DNA of 8,826 nucleotides from Bacteroidales bacterium (GCA_013335275.1 JAAXVX010000044.1:1-8826); one strand, 5' to 3'; counted from the first letter of the stretch, positions 1-6,993 are shown. Made by a program: numbers and translations. The notes: generated by a model not told the origin, from the sequence alone.

Positions 1-345
1 GCAGGACGTAATGCATTCAAGGAGGCCTTCAAAAAAGCAGGTCCGAAAATTATGGAGCCAATTTACAATGTTGAGGTACTCGTACCAAGCGATTGTATGG
101 GAGACGTAATGAGCGACCTTCAGAACCGCAGGGCCATGATTGAAGGAATGAGCAGCGAAAAGGGATTTGAAGTTTTAAAAGCCAGGGTTCCTCTTGCAGA
201 GTTGAATAAATACTCGACAACACTAAGCTCTCTTACTTCTGGCAGGGCAACATTTACAATGACTTTTGCAGAGTACCAGCAGGTTCCTGCCGAGGTTCAG
301 GATAAATTGCTCAAGGATTACGAATCTAACGATAAGGACGAGTAG
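1..345 (+). CDS. fusA: Elongation factor G, C-terminal fragment (5' end outside window)
   Basis: This is the last 114 residues of a translational GTPase; the reading frame is open from base 1, so the gene begins left of the window. EF-G drives GTP-dependent translocation of tRNA and mRNA on the ribosome. The fragment corresponds to the end of domain IV and domain V. The stretch [17 protein letters not shown] is the usual IV/V junction of EF-G, followed by [12 protein letters not shown] and [23 protein letters not shown], the typical EF-G C-terminal fold. The acidic tail after EYQQVP (ending NDKDE) resembles, from memory, the roughly 718-residue EF-G of Bacteroidales rather than the str-operon copy, but that paralogue choice is an inference. 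The GTPase domain cannot be checked. The next gene starts 8 bases after the stop, so co-transcription is likely. The ATG at 52 is an internal methionine, not the start. Confidence 0.93.
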   Translation, partial: AGRNAFKEAFKKAGPKIMEPIYNVEVLVPSDCMGDVMSDLQNRRAMIEGMSSEKGFEVLKARVPLAELNKYSTTLSSLTSGRATFTMTFAEYQQVPAEVQDKLLKDYESNDKDE

Positions 346-353
346 CGATTTTA

Positions 354-1007
354 ATGATAGAGGCATACGATATCAAAAAATCATATGGCAGCCTGTTGGT
401 CTTAAAAGGAATAAATTTTCAGGCAAAGGCAGCCGAAGTACTAAGTATTGTTGGAGCAAGCGGGGCAGGAAAGTCCAGCTTGCTCCAAGTGCTTGGTAGT
501 CTTTCCCGTCCCGATTCGGGAAGGGTTATAATTGACGGAACGGACATCTTTGCTCTTAGCTCCAATGCTCTTGCCGATTTTAGAAATAAAAAAATTGGTT
601 TTGTTTTTCAGTTTCACCACCTGCTCCCGGAGTTTACTGCTCTGGAAAATGTAGCCATACCTGCTCTCATTGCAAATGAGAAAATGGGGGCCGCAAAAGA
701 GCGGGCAAAAGAACTTCTCACCTTTCTGGGTTTGGGAGAAAGGCTTACACATAAACCCGGAGAACTGAGTGGCGGAGAGCAGCAAAGAGTAGCGATTGCA
801 AGAGCTCTCATCAACCGGCCTTCTGTTCTGCTGGCAGACGAACCTTCGGGAAATCTGGACACTCACACTAAAAAGGAGATACATAAACTCTTTTTTGATT
901 TGCGTGAAAAGTATGGCCAAACCATAATTATAGTTACACACGACAGGGACCTCGCTTCAATGAGCGACAGATGTCTTGAAATGAAAGATGGAGAGTTTCT
1001 GCTTTAA
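354..1007 (+). CDS. lolD: LolD/MacB-family ABC transporter ATP-binding protein
   Basis: A complete 217-residue ABC ATPase, the usual length for LolD. Walker A is GASGAGKS (residues 34-41); the Q-loop lies in [16 protein letters not shown] (about 85-100), a sequence typical of the LolD/FtsE/MacB group; the signature is LSGGEQ (138-143); Walker B is VLLADEP (158-164), followed by the D-loop GNLD and the switch histidine in VTHD (H196). All catalytic elements are intact. LolD proteins pair with LolC/LolE-type membrane subunits to release lipoproteins from the inner membrane. No permease gene is in the window, so the partner must lie elsewhere, and another member of the same family (a MacB-like exporter ATPase) remains possible. 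The ATG lies 8 bases after the EF-G stop and gives the expected N-terminus [12 protein letters not shown]. The 3' end overlaps trmN6 by 20 bases, indicating one transcript. Confidence 0.9.
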   Translation: MIEAYDIKKSYGSLLVLKGINFQAKAAEVLSIVGASGAGKSSLLQVLGSLSRPDSGRVIIDGTDIFALSSNALADFRNKKIGFVFQFHHLLPEFTALENVAIPALIANEKMGAAKERAKELLTFLGLGERLTHKPGELSGGEQQRVAIARALINRPSVLLADEPSGNLDTHTKKEIHKLFFDLREKYGQTIIIVTHDRDLASMSDRCLEMKDGEFLL

Positions 1008-1758
1008 GCAATTTAGGGTAATGCATGGCCGTTCGGCAATGAAAGTAAACACCGATGGTGTGCTTCTTGGTGCCTGGCTTGCGATACCTTCCCTCACGGC
1101 CCCCGCTAAAAAGCTGGAAGTTCTTGACATCGGTACCGGTACAGGTGTTATTGCTCTCATTATTGCCCAGAGACTACAATGCATTTCGGCACAATCTTCA
1201 ATATTTGCAATTGACTCGGATGGGCCTTCGGCAACCGAGGCTCAGGAGAATTTTTCTGCTTCGCCCTGGCCCGCAATGCTTAATGCAAAACATCTCACAC
1301 TTCAGGAGATGACGATGGATAACTCCTTCGAAAACAGATTCGACATAATTACCTCAAACCCGCCCTACTTCAAAGATTCCTTAAAGGCCCCGTCTGCACG
1401 ACGCTCGTCGGCGAGGCATAATGACAATCTTTCATACGGCACCCTCATATCTTCTGCTGCAAAAATGTTAAAAGAGAAGGGAATTTTTTCGGTGGTGCTC
1501 CCCGCTGAGGTTTTGGAAGAGTTTATACTTCTTGCCAGGGAAGAGGGTCTTGTGCCTGTGAGAATATGCAGGGTAAAGACTGTCTCTGCAGGGAAGATAA
1601 AAAGAGTGCTCATGGAGTTCAAAATTAGTTGCAAAGAAGGTTGCATCATTCAGAAAGGTATTCCTGCAGAAGAGCTGCTCACAATACAGGAGAGGGGAGA
1701 CGGGCCATATACAAATGAGTATCGCCGGCTAACCGGCGATCTCTATCTCAATTTCTGA
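988..1758 (+). CDS. trmN6: tRNA1(Val) adenine(37)-N6 methyltransferase (TrmN6/YfiC family)
   Basis: A 256-residue class I SAM-dependent methyltransferase. In E. coli the family (YfiC) methylates N6 of A37, next to the anticodon of tRNA1(Val). The N-terminal hallmark [15 protein letters not shown] (residues 6-20) followed by TDGVLLGAW (22-30) is family-specific. The SAM-binding motif I is [11 protein letters not shown] (47-57), the acidic motif II is FAIDSD (73-78), and the catalytic N6-adenine motif NPPY is at 124-127, with the usual C-terminal [16 protein letters not shown]. The start at 988 lies inside the ATPase gene; the next in-frame ATG (1021) would remove the conserved FKQF segment, so the overlapping start is preferred. 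The overlap suggests translational coupling. A perfect hairpin lies in its last codons. Substrate specificity is taken from the family, not shown by the sequence. Confidence 0.92.
   Translation: MESFCFKQFRVMHGRSAMKVNTDGVLLGAWLAIPSLTAPAKKLEVLDIGTGTGVIALIIAQRLQCISAQSSIFAIDSDGPSATEAQENFSASPWPAMLNAKHLTLQEMTMDNSFENRFDIITSNPPYFKDSLKAPSARRSSARHNDNLSYGTLISSAAKMLKEKGIFSVVLPAEVLEEFILLAREEGLVPVRICRVKTVSAGKIKRVLMEFKISCKEGCIIQKGIPAEELLTIQERGDGPYTNEYRRLTGDLYLNF
1721..1740. repeat. Perfect hairpin at convergent gene ends
   Basis: ATCGCCGG (1721-1728) and CCGGCGAT (1733-1740) are exact reverse complements around a CTAA loop, giving an 8-bp GC-rich stem with a 4-base loop. It sits inside the final codons of trmN6, about 15 bases before its stop, and about 30 bases beyond the stop of the opposing Spy-like gene. 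The DNA after it on the plus strand is only moderately T-rich, with no clean U-tract, so it is not a textbook intrinsic terminator. It could slow or stop transcription from either side, since the convergent genes are only 12 bases apart and no better terminator is visible. Confidence 0.5.
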
Positions 1759-1770
1759 AAACGTTTGCTT

Positions 1771-2262
1771 TTATTTCTCGGATCTCTCTCCCATTCCGCC
1801 GCCTTTTCGCAACTGATGAATCATCCTTACCCTAAAGTCTTCTTCTGCCTTGTATAGCTTGGCAATCTTTTTTATTGGCAGAATCTTGTAGAACTGATTC
1901 AGGTAATCTCTCTGGATAAGTCCGTCGTCGTTAAAGCCGTCCACATAATTTTCCACCATGGCCTTAAGCTCGCTGTCAGATGTTTTTGAATCTTCGGACA
2001 AGGCTTTGCACATTATGCGCATGTTGCTCTGTATTCGCCTGTGGGCAATTTCCCGGGCTTTCCACAATTTATTGTATACCGGCCAGAACTCTGCAGCTTC
2101 TTTTGGTGTGAGTTCAAGCTCCGATGTGAAAAATGCAATTTTTGCACTCTGTATTTGTTCGTAACGGGATTGGCCGTTATTCTGCATCAGGGGGCCTCCG
2201 TCCTGAGCAAAAAGCCCCGAAGCGTAGAAGAGAACAACTGTTAATAATAATATCTTTTTCAT
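1771..2262 (-). CDS. Exported Spy/CpxP-like periplasmic protein
   Basis: A 163-residue secreted protein. It starts with a classical signal peptide: MKK, a hydrophobic core LLLTVVLFYASG, then LFA followed by Q, a likely signal peptidase I cleavage after residue 19. The mature part is almost entirely charged helix. LTPKEAAEFWPVYNKL (51-66) resembles the LTP-type repeat of the Spy/CpxP/CnrX group, and ILPIKKIAKLYKAEEDFRVRMI (127-148) matches a second segment common in Bacteroidota proteins of this kind, often labelled as sensors of ECF sigma factors. There is a single cysteine (C85). The start at 2262 is chosen because it begins the signal peptide, although the frame stays open upstream into the preceding gene. 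It is the last gene of the minus-strand operon, 10 bases after the membrane protein gene. The role proposed is periplasmic stress sensing or chaperoning for the sigma circuit; that is an inference. Confidence 0.8.
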   Translation of the reverse strand: MKKILLLTVVLFYASGLFAQDGGPLMQNNGQSRYEQIQSAKIAFFTSELELTPKEAAEFWPVYNKLWKAREIAHRRIQSNMRIMCKALSEDSKTSDSELKAMVENYVDGFNDDGLIQRDYLNQFYKILPIKKIAKLYKAEEDFRVRMIHQLRKGGGMGERSEK

Positions 2263-2272
2263 AACCAATAAT

Positions 2273-2698
2273 TTATTCAAGTGAAGCAATATATACCGAA
2301 CTTGCGTTTGTGTTAAGGTACTCAACAATTTCATTTGGGTCAACCTGTTCCTCTTTTAACAGAGAATCTTTTGCTGAATCATAGAAGTCAATAAAGGATG
2401 TTTCCATAAAGTTCCCTTCAAAATATTCCGACTCTGCCGAAATGTTTTTATCTGAGGTTACTGTTACAGTGGGAGTGAATAATCGTACAGCAACATAGCC
2501 CATAAGAAAAATAACAGCAAAAGAAGATACAAGAGCAAGCTGAGGTTTAACTACAGACCAAGTGCCGGGTTGCTTTTTCTCCGAAGATATTTTTTCGGAA
2601 ACAGCATCCTGCAAAGAGGAGAAGTATCCCTGCGGTACTTTGTAGGGATTCTCTCTGAGATGCGGCTGGTCAATATTAAATTTTTCTTTCATATACAT
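2273..2698 (-). CDS. Single-pass membrane protein, candidate anti-sigma factor
   Basis: A 141-residue protein lying between an ECF sigma gene (24 bases upstream) and an exported Spy-like gene (10 bases downstream). It has a cytoplasmic N-terminal part of about 50 residues including ENPYKVPQGYFSSL (16-29), a motif I associate with small Bacteroidota membrane proteins next to ECF sigma genes. One transmembrane segment follows (about 54-73, LALVSSFAVIFLMGYVAVRL), then an acidic periplasmic part ending in EIVEYLNTNASSVYIASLE. It contains no cysteine and only one histidine, so it has no zinc-finger anti-sigma motif (HxxxCxxC) and does not look like FecR. The anti-sigma role rests on position and topology only. 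Two starts are possible, M1 and M3 (2692); M1 is given. I do not recognise a named family. Confidence 0.72.
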   Translation of the reverse strand: MYMKEKFNIDQPHLRENPYKVPQGYFSSLQDAVSEKISSEKKQPGTWSVVKPQLALVSSFAVIFLMGYVAVRLFTPTVTVTSDKNISAESEYFEGNFMETSFIDFYDSAKDSLLKEEQVDPNEIVEYLNTNASSVYIASLE

Positions 2699-2722
2699 TT
2701 GACTATTTAAAATGTAAAAGGA

Positions 2723-3265
2723 TTAAAGTAAAGACTCCAAAGAATTCTGAACTTTTTGAGAGGCATGGTGATACGAAGCCTTCAATGCACCAACGGATGT
2801 GCCCAGAATTTCGGACATTTCTTCATATTTCATCTCATCGAAATATCGCATATTAAAGACTATCCTTTGTTTGTTAGGGAGCTTGAGGATGGCTTTGTGA
2901 AGCGCTTTTTGAGTAGCATCTCCGTCGAAGTAGACATCGGATTCAATTTTGTTTTCAAGCTGCTTTGAATAGTCGGTCAATGAGAGAAAGGACCTTATTT
3001 TTTTCCTTTTTAAAAATGTTAAAGTTTCATTTGTTGCAATACGGTAGAGCCATGTAAAAAGACGGGACTCTTCCCGGAATTCGGGAAGAGCTGCCCATGC
3101 TTTTATGAATGTATTTTGTAAAAGATCGTTTGCGTCGTCGTGCGATTCCACAAGCTTTCGGATATGCCAGTATAGCCTCTCGCTATATGCTTTGACGATA
3201 AGGTTAAAGGCATAGTGCTCTTTCCCGTTCTCTCGGTATAATGCCAGGAGTTCTTTATCGTCCAT
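2723..3265 (-). CDS. ECF-type RNA polymerase sigma factor (sigma-70 family)
   Basis: A complete 180-residue two-domain sigma factor. The sigma-2 region (about residues 20-87) contains the region 2 core DDANDLLQNTFIKAWAALPEF and the -10 recognition helix RLFTWLYRIATNETLTFLKR. A linker with acidic stretches follows (about 100-118), then sigma-4 (about 121-176), with LPNKQRIVFNMRYFDEMKYEEMSEIL and the helix-turn-helix GTSVGALKASYHHASQKV. No extra C-terminal domain is present. It would direct RNA polymerase to a small regulon and be held inactive by a membrane partner, most simply the product of the next gene. It starts 13 bases after the transketolase C-subunit stop, and I found no TAnnTTTG box on its strand in about the 200 bases upstream, so basal expression probably comes from the transketolase transcript. 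Its promoter specificity cannot be read from the sequence. Confidence 0.93.
   Translation of the reverse strand: MDDKELLALYRENGKEHYAFNLIVKAYSERLYWHIRKLVESHDDANDLLQNTFIKAWAALPEFREESRLFTWLYRIATNETLTFLKRKKIRSFLSLTDYSKQLENKIESDVYFDGDATQKALHKAILKLPNKQRIVFNMRYFDEMKYEEMSEILGTSVGALKASYHHASQKVQNSLESLL
3068..3090. repeat. 9-bp perfect inverted repeat inside the sigma gene
   Basis: CTCTTCCCG (3068-3076) and CGGGAAGAG (3082-3090) are exact reverse complements separated by GAATT. GGG (3064-3066) and CCC (3094-3096) could extend the stem across an internal loop. It falls within the codons for the conserved PEFREESRLF segment of sigma region 2, where the amino acids constrain the DNA, so chance is a fair explanation. 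It would form a stable stem in the mRNA. Confidence 0.45.
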
Positions 3266-3278
3266 CTTTCTTCTAATA

Positions 3279-4235
3279 CTATTTTCTTTCGATTGCTTTT
3301 TTTGCAGCCTTCACAATGTTCTCTGCATCGAGCCCGTATACCTTCATAAGTTCCGAAGGTTCGCCGCTCTGCCCAAAAAGGTCGTCAACAGCAACAAATT
3401 CCACCGGTTTTGGAAGTTCGCGGGCCAGTAGACCTGCTATGAGCTCTCCCATTCCTCCTGCAATAAGATGTTCTTCTGCTGTAACAACTGCTCCTGTTTT
3501 AGCTGCTGATTCTAAGACTGCTTTTTCGTCCAAAGGTTTAATGGTGTGAATATTTATAAGTTCTGCCGATATTCCCTCTTTTTCAAGAATCCCTGCAGCT
3601 ACTATTGCTTCCCACACCAAGTGGCCTGTTGCAAAAATTGTAACATCACTTCCCTCAATGAGAGTGATTGCTTTGCCTATTTCAAATTTCTGACCGGCAG
3701 GAGTGAAGTTTGGAACAGATGGCCGTCCAAAGCGAAGATAAACCGGTCCCTCATACTCGGCTATCGCAAGAGTTGCAGCCATAGTCTGATTATAGTCGCA
3801 CGGGTTTATCACGGTAAGGTTTGGAAGCATTCTCATCAGGCCGATGTCTTCCATGGTCTGGTGGGTGGCTCCGTCTTCCCCAAGCGTGATACCGGCGTGC
3901 GAGGCGCATATTTTAACGTTTGTATGCGAGTATGCAACAACCTGTCTGACCTGATCGTAAACTCTTCCGGTTACAAATTCTGCAAAAGAGCCGGCAAAAG
4001 GAATTTTTCCCGAAACAGCAAGACCGGCAGCCGTGCCAATCATATTTGCCTCAGCAATTCCGCATTGAACAAATCTATCGGGAAATTCTGCCGCAAAGGC
4101 ATCCATTTTAAGAGATCCGGTGAGGTCTGCGCAAAGTGCCACAATTTCCGGGTTCTTACGGCCTGCCTCAAGAAGGCCTGCGCCAAAACCCGAACGGGTA
4201 TCCTTATTTCCTGTGTTTATATATTTCTCGTTCAT
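3279..4235 (-). CDS. tkt: Transketolase, C-terminal subunit
   Basis: A 318-residue protein equal to the middle (pyrimidine-binding) and C-terminal domains of transketolase, encoded separately as in many Bacteroidota, Archaea and Firmicutes. Together with the N-subunit it transfers two-carbon ketol units between sugar phosphates in the non-oxidative pentose phosphate pathway, using thiamine diphosphate. FVQCGIAEANMIGTAAGLA (55-73) contains E62, placed like the glutamate that activates the cofactor; GEDGATHQTMEDI (119-131) is the conserved loop after it. The C-terminal domain includes DVTIFATGHLVWEA (197-210), NIHTIKPLDEKAV and TAEEHLIAGGMGE. The start lies 21 bases after the N-subunit stop. 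DXS and pyruvate dehydrogenase E1-beta share this fold, but the split partner and motif spacing favour transketolase. It is followed after 13 bases by the sigma gene. Confidence 0.93.
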   Translation of the reverse strand: MNEKYINTGNKDTRSGFGAGLLEAGRKNPEIVALCADLTGSLKMDAFAAEFPDRFVQCGIAEANMIGTAAGLAVSGKIPFAGSFAEFVTGRVYDQVRQVVAYSHTNVKICASHAGITLGEDGATHQTMEDIGLMRMLPNLTVINPCDYNQTMAATLAIAEYEGPVYLRFGRPSVPNFTPAGQKFEIGKAITLIEGSDVTIFATGHLVWEAIVAAGILEKEGISAELINIHTIKPLDEKAVLESAAKTGAVVTAEEHLIAGGMGELIAGLLARELPKPVEFVAVDDLFGQSGEPSELMKVYGLDAENIVKAAKKAIERK

Positions 4236-4256
4236 GATTATGCAAATTTTAAGTGG

Positions 4257-5102
4257 TTAAAAATCACCAAGTGTTTCCTTAAGTTGTTTAAGCGCAACTT
4301 CGGTTTGCTCTTTATTTGGAGCCTTCCCGTGCCATTGGTGTGTACCCTGCATAAAATCTACATCCTGACCCATTTCTGTCTTCATCAGGAGCATTTTCGG
4401 TTTTCCGTTTCCGGTATTTGCTTTTGCTTTCCTGTATGCTTCTGCTATGGCTTCGAGGTTGTGTCCGTCTACAACGGATGTCTCCCATCCAAATGCGTTC
4501 CATTTTGCCTCCAGATTGCCAAGATTCATTATTTTGCTCACCGGCCCGTCTATTTGTTGCCCGTTCCAGTCTGTAACTGCAATTATTCTGTCCAGTTTGT
4601 GATGTGCTGCAAACATTGCTGCTTCCCAAACCTGACCCTCTTCGCTTTCGCCGTCGCCCATGAGAACATAGATAAAATTCTTTTCCCCGTTAAGCATTTT
4701 GGTTATAGCTGCTCCGCATGCAACAGACAATCCCTGTCCAAGCGAACCCGAAGCCATATGTACTCCCGGAAGGCCTCTTTCAATTGAAGGGTGCCCCTGA
4801 AGTCTTGACCCGAGTTTGCGGAAAGTTGCCAGTTCGCTCACCGGGAAATAGCCCGATCTTGCAAGAACACTGTAAAAAACGGGAGAGAGGTGACCTGCCG
4901 AAAGGAAAAACATATCTTTCCCCTTTCCGTCTCTTCTCCATGACTTTGGACTGTGATTAAGCTGGTCAAAAAAGAGAACCGTGAGCAGGTCGGTGCTGCT
5001 CAGGGAGCCCCCCGGGTGCCCGGAACCTGCCATGTTGACCATACGGACGATATCTCTCCTTATCTGGCAAGATATCTCGCGTAAAGTTGGTTTTTGTTCC
5101 AT
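4257..5102 (-). CDS. tkt: Transketolase, N-terminal (thiamine diphosphate-binding) subunit
   Basis: A 281-residue protein corresponding to the pyrophosphate-binding domain of transketolase. GSGHPGGSLSSTDLL (26-40), the conserved histidines in SAGHLSPV (68-75) and LQGHPS (101-106), and GSLGQGLSVACGAA (119-132) are active-site landmarks. The cofactor motif begins at GDGESEEGQVWEAA (149-162) and ends at TDWNGQQIDG (177-186), where the second asparagine of the usual NN is replaced, as I recall for Bacteroidota split forms. THQWHGKAPN (254-263) supplies further substrate-binding residues. The start at 5102 gives a proper N-terminus (MEQKPTLREIS). The frame stays open for 66 more codons upstream, but these cross the promoter region and run antisense into lepA. 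It is the first gene of the minus-strand operon, with a -7 box about 28 bases upstream. Confidence 0.94.
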   Translation of the reverse strand: MEQKPTLREISCQIRRDIVRMVNMAGSGHPGGSLSSTDLLTVLFFDQLNHSPKSWRRDGKGKDMFFLSAGHLSPVFYSVLARSGYFPVSELATFRKLGSRLQGHPSIERGLPGVHMASGSLGQGLSVACGAAITKMLNGEKNFIYVLMGDGESEEGQVWEAAMFAAHHKLDRIIAVTDWNGQQIDGPVSKIMNLGNLEAKWNAFGWETSVVDGHNLEAIAEAYRKAKANTGNGKPKMLLMKTEMGQDVDFMQGTHQWHGKAPNKEQTEVALKQLKETLGDF

Positions 5103-5121
5103 TATTAATTGATTTATATAT

Positions 5122-5146
5122 GATTGGCACAAAGATAACACCAATC
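5122..5146. repeat. Inverted repeat enclosing the transketolase -7 box
   Basis: GATTGG (5122-5127) and CCAATC (5141-5146) are exact reverse complements with 13 bases between them. The spacer holds the minus-strand TATCTTTG box. The position, across the predicted -7 element and near the start point, is where a repressor site would act. Six-base arms can occur by chance, so this is only a candidate operator. Confidence 0.35.
5130..5137 (-). promoter_or_regulatory. Promoter -7 box for the transketolase/sigma operon
   Basis: Read on the minus strand this is TATCTTTG, an exact fit to the Bacteroidota -7 consensus TAnnTTTG. It ends 27 bases before the ATG at 5102, which predicts a short A/T-rich leader of about 20 bases. 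A clear -33 TTTG at the usual 19-21 base spacing is not visible. Confidence 0.7.
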
Positions 5147-5168
5147 TCACGAATTTGGTAATTATTTT

Positions 5169-5176
5169 TATCTTTG
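5169..5176 (+). promoter_or_regulatory. Promoter -7 box for lepA
   Basis: TATCTTTG on the plus strand, identical to the box driving the divergent operon and an exact fit to TAnnTTTG. It ends 29 bases before the lepA ATG, so the leader would be about 20-25 bases. No good -33 element is seen at the normal spacing; TTTG at 5154-5157 is too close (11 bases). A purine run ending AAGAAG just before the ATG could help ribosome binding. Confidence 0.7.
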
Positions 5177-5205
5177 CAGCCGGCATAAGCCTGTTAAAAA
5201 AGAAG

Positions 5206-6993
5206 ATGAAGCAAATAAGAAACTTTTGCATAATAGCACACATAGACCACGGAAAAAGTACACTGGCCGACAGGCTGCTTGAGTTTACCCACACTCTCAC
5301 TTCCAGAGAGATGGATGCTCAGGTGCTGGATTCGATGGATCTGGAGAGGGAGAAGGGAATAACCATAAAAAGTCACGCGATTCAAATGGATTATATCCAT
5401 GACGGGGAGAGCTATACGCTCAATCTTATTGACACTCCCGGTCATGTGGATTTTTCTTACGAAGTATCACGTGCAATTGCCTCCTGCGAAGGGGCCCTGC
5501 TGGTAGTTGATGCAACTCAGGGAATTCAGGCTCAAACAATTTCAAACCTTTATCTTGCATTGAATCACGACCTTGAAATAATCCCGGTTCTCAACAAGAT
5601 TGACATGGAGGCAGCAATGATTGATTCTGTAAAGGATCAGATTATTGACCTTATTGGCTGTAAGGACGAGGATATTCTTCTTGCAAGCGGCAAAACGGGC
5701 CAAGGCGTTGAGGCAATTCTCAGTGCAATTATAAATAGGATACCGCATCCGAAGGGAGATGAAAACGCTCCTCTTCAGGCACTCATATTTGACTCGGTTT
5801 TTAACTCTTTCAGGGGAATCATAGCATATTTCAAGGTAGAAAACGGAATACTCCGCAAGGGGGATAAGGTAAAGTTTTTCCACACCGGCAAAGAATATGA
5901 AGCCGACGAAGTTGGTCTGCTAAGGTTAAAAATGATTCCTACGGGAGAAGTGCGCACCGGAGATGTGGGCTACATTATCTCCGGAATAAAAACGGCCAGC
6001 GAAGTAAAAGTGGGTGACACGATTACCCACATTAACAGGCCTTGTACAGATCACATTGCCGGATTCGAGGAGGTTAAACCAATGGTATTTGCAGGGGTTT
6101 ATCCTGTGGAAGCCGATGAATATGAAGACCTTCGTGCATCTCTTGAAAAGCTTCAGCTTAATGATGCCTCTCTGGTTTTTGAACCGGAGTCATCGCTTGC
6201 CCTGGGGTTTGGTTTCCGTTGCGGATTCCTTGGTTTGCTCCATCTTGAAATTGTTCAGGAGCGCCTCTTCCGCGAGTTTGATATGGATGTGATTACCACT
6301 GTTCCCAATGTGTCCTACAAGGTGTACACAACTCAGGGAGAGATGACAGATGTTCACAACCCATCCGGACTACCTGCTCCTACATTAATTGACTATATCG
6401 AGGAACCATACATTCGTGCACAGATTATTTCAAAATCGGACTATTTTGGAGTTATAATGAAGCTTTGCCTGGATAAGAGGGGTGTTCTCCTTAGCCAGCA
6501 TTTTCTCACAAGCGAGAGGGTAGAGCTTAATTTCGAAATGCCTCTGGCAGAAATTGTTTTTGACTTTTACGATAAACTTAAATCGGTTTCCCGCGGTTAT
6601 GCATCGTTCGACTATCATGTTGTAGATTATAAGGAGGCCGATCTGGTTAAGCTGGATATACTTCTTAATGCAGAGCCGGTGGATGCTCTCTCGAGCCTTA
6701 TTCACAAAGATCACGCATACGATTTTGGAAGGAAGATGTGCGAAAAGCTAAAGGAACTTATTCCGCGGCAGCAGTTCGACATTGCTATTCAGGCAGCCAT
6801 TGGTGCAAAAATCATTGCAAGGGAAACTGTAAAAGCAGTGAGGAAAGACGTGACTGCAAAATGTTACGGCGGAGATATCTCCCGTAAGCGAAAACTCCTT
6901 GACAAACAGAAAAAAGGCAAAAGAAGGATGCGTCAGGTAGGAAATGTTGAGGTTCCTCAAAGTGCTTTTATGGCTGTTCTTAAGCTTGATTAG
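5206..6993 (+). CDS. lepA: Elongation factor 4 (LepA), ribosome-associated GTPase
   Basis: A complete 595-residue LepA, the normal length. EF4 binds ribosomes and is linked to back-translocation and to translation initiation or ribosome assembly; its exact role is debated. The GTPase domain has G1 AHIDHGKST (11-19), switch I with [12 protein letters not shown]3 DTPGH (76-80), G4 NKID (130-133) and the [11 protein letters not shown]5 region. Domain II and the EF-G-like domains III and V follow ([23 protein letters not shown]). The LepA-specific C-terminal domain ends with [25 protein letters not shown] and [13 protein letters not shown], which separates it from EF-G. The start at 5206 gives [19 protein letters not shown], matching the family; an in-frame ATG at 5155 lies upstream of the -7 box and is rejected. 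The gene is monocistronic here, divergent from transketolase and convergent with the plug-domain gene. Confidence 0.97.
   Translation: MKQIRNFCIIAHIDHGKSTLADRLLEFTHTLTSREMDAQVLDSMDLEREKGITIKSHAIQMDYIHDGESYTLNLIDTPGHVDFSYEVSRAIASCEGALLVVDATQGIQAQTISNLYLALNHDLEIIPVLNKIDMEAAMIDSVKDQIIDLIGCKDEDILLASGKTGQGVEAILSAIINRIPHPKGDENAPLQALIFDSVFNSFRGIIAYFKVENGILRKGDKVKFFHTGKEYEADEVGLLRLKMIPTGEVRTGDVGYIISGIKTASEVKVGDTITHINRPCTDHIAGFEEVKPMVFAGVYPVEADEYEDLRASLEKLQLNDASLVFEPESSLALGFGFRCGFLGLLHLEIVQERLFREFDMDVITTVPNVSYKVYTTQGEMTDVHNPSGLPAPTLIDYIEEPYIRAQIISKSDYFGVIMKLCLDKRGVLLSQHFLTSERVELNFEMPLAEIVFDFYDKLKSVSRGYASFDYHVVDYKEADLVKLDILLNAEPVDALSSLIHKDHAYDFGRKMCEKLKELIPRQQFDIAIQAAIGAKIIARETVKAVRKDVTAKCYGGDISRKRKLLDKQKKGKRRMRQVGNVEVPQSAFMAVLKLD

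Noticed and set aside
503..522. TTCCCG/CGGGAA dyad in the ABC ATPase gene
   Set aside because: Short arms within the coding sequence for a conserved Pro-Asp-Ser-Gly segment; no context suggesting a role.
441..941. A 166-codon minus-strand open frame inside the ABC ATPase gene
   Set aside because: It is entirely antisense to an ATPase with all motifs intact, with no recognisable protein features.
2263..2343. A 27-residue N-terminal extension of the Spy-like protein
   Set aside because: It would bury the signal peptide and overlap the preceding gene by about 70 bases; the start at 2262 begins directly with the signal sequence.
3546..4787. A 413-codon open frame on the plus strand, antisense to both transketolase subunit genes
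   Set aside because: The encoded sequence is rich in Cys, Lys, Phe and His with no domain-like pattern, and it crosses the junction of two well-supported genes on the other strand. It is best explained by codon bias of the sense genes.
5155..5205. A lepA start at 5155 adding 17 residues
   Set aside because: That ATG precedes the TATCTTTG box at 5169-5176 and so would not be on the transcript; [19 protein letters not shown] from 5206 matches LepA.
5103..5300. A longer transketolase N-subunit with 66 extra N-terminal residues
   Set aside because: The extension would cross both promoter boxes and run antisense into the lepA GTPase domain; the start at 5102 fits the family and sits about 28 bases after the -7 box.
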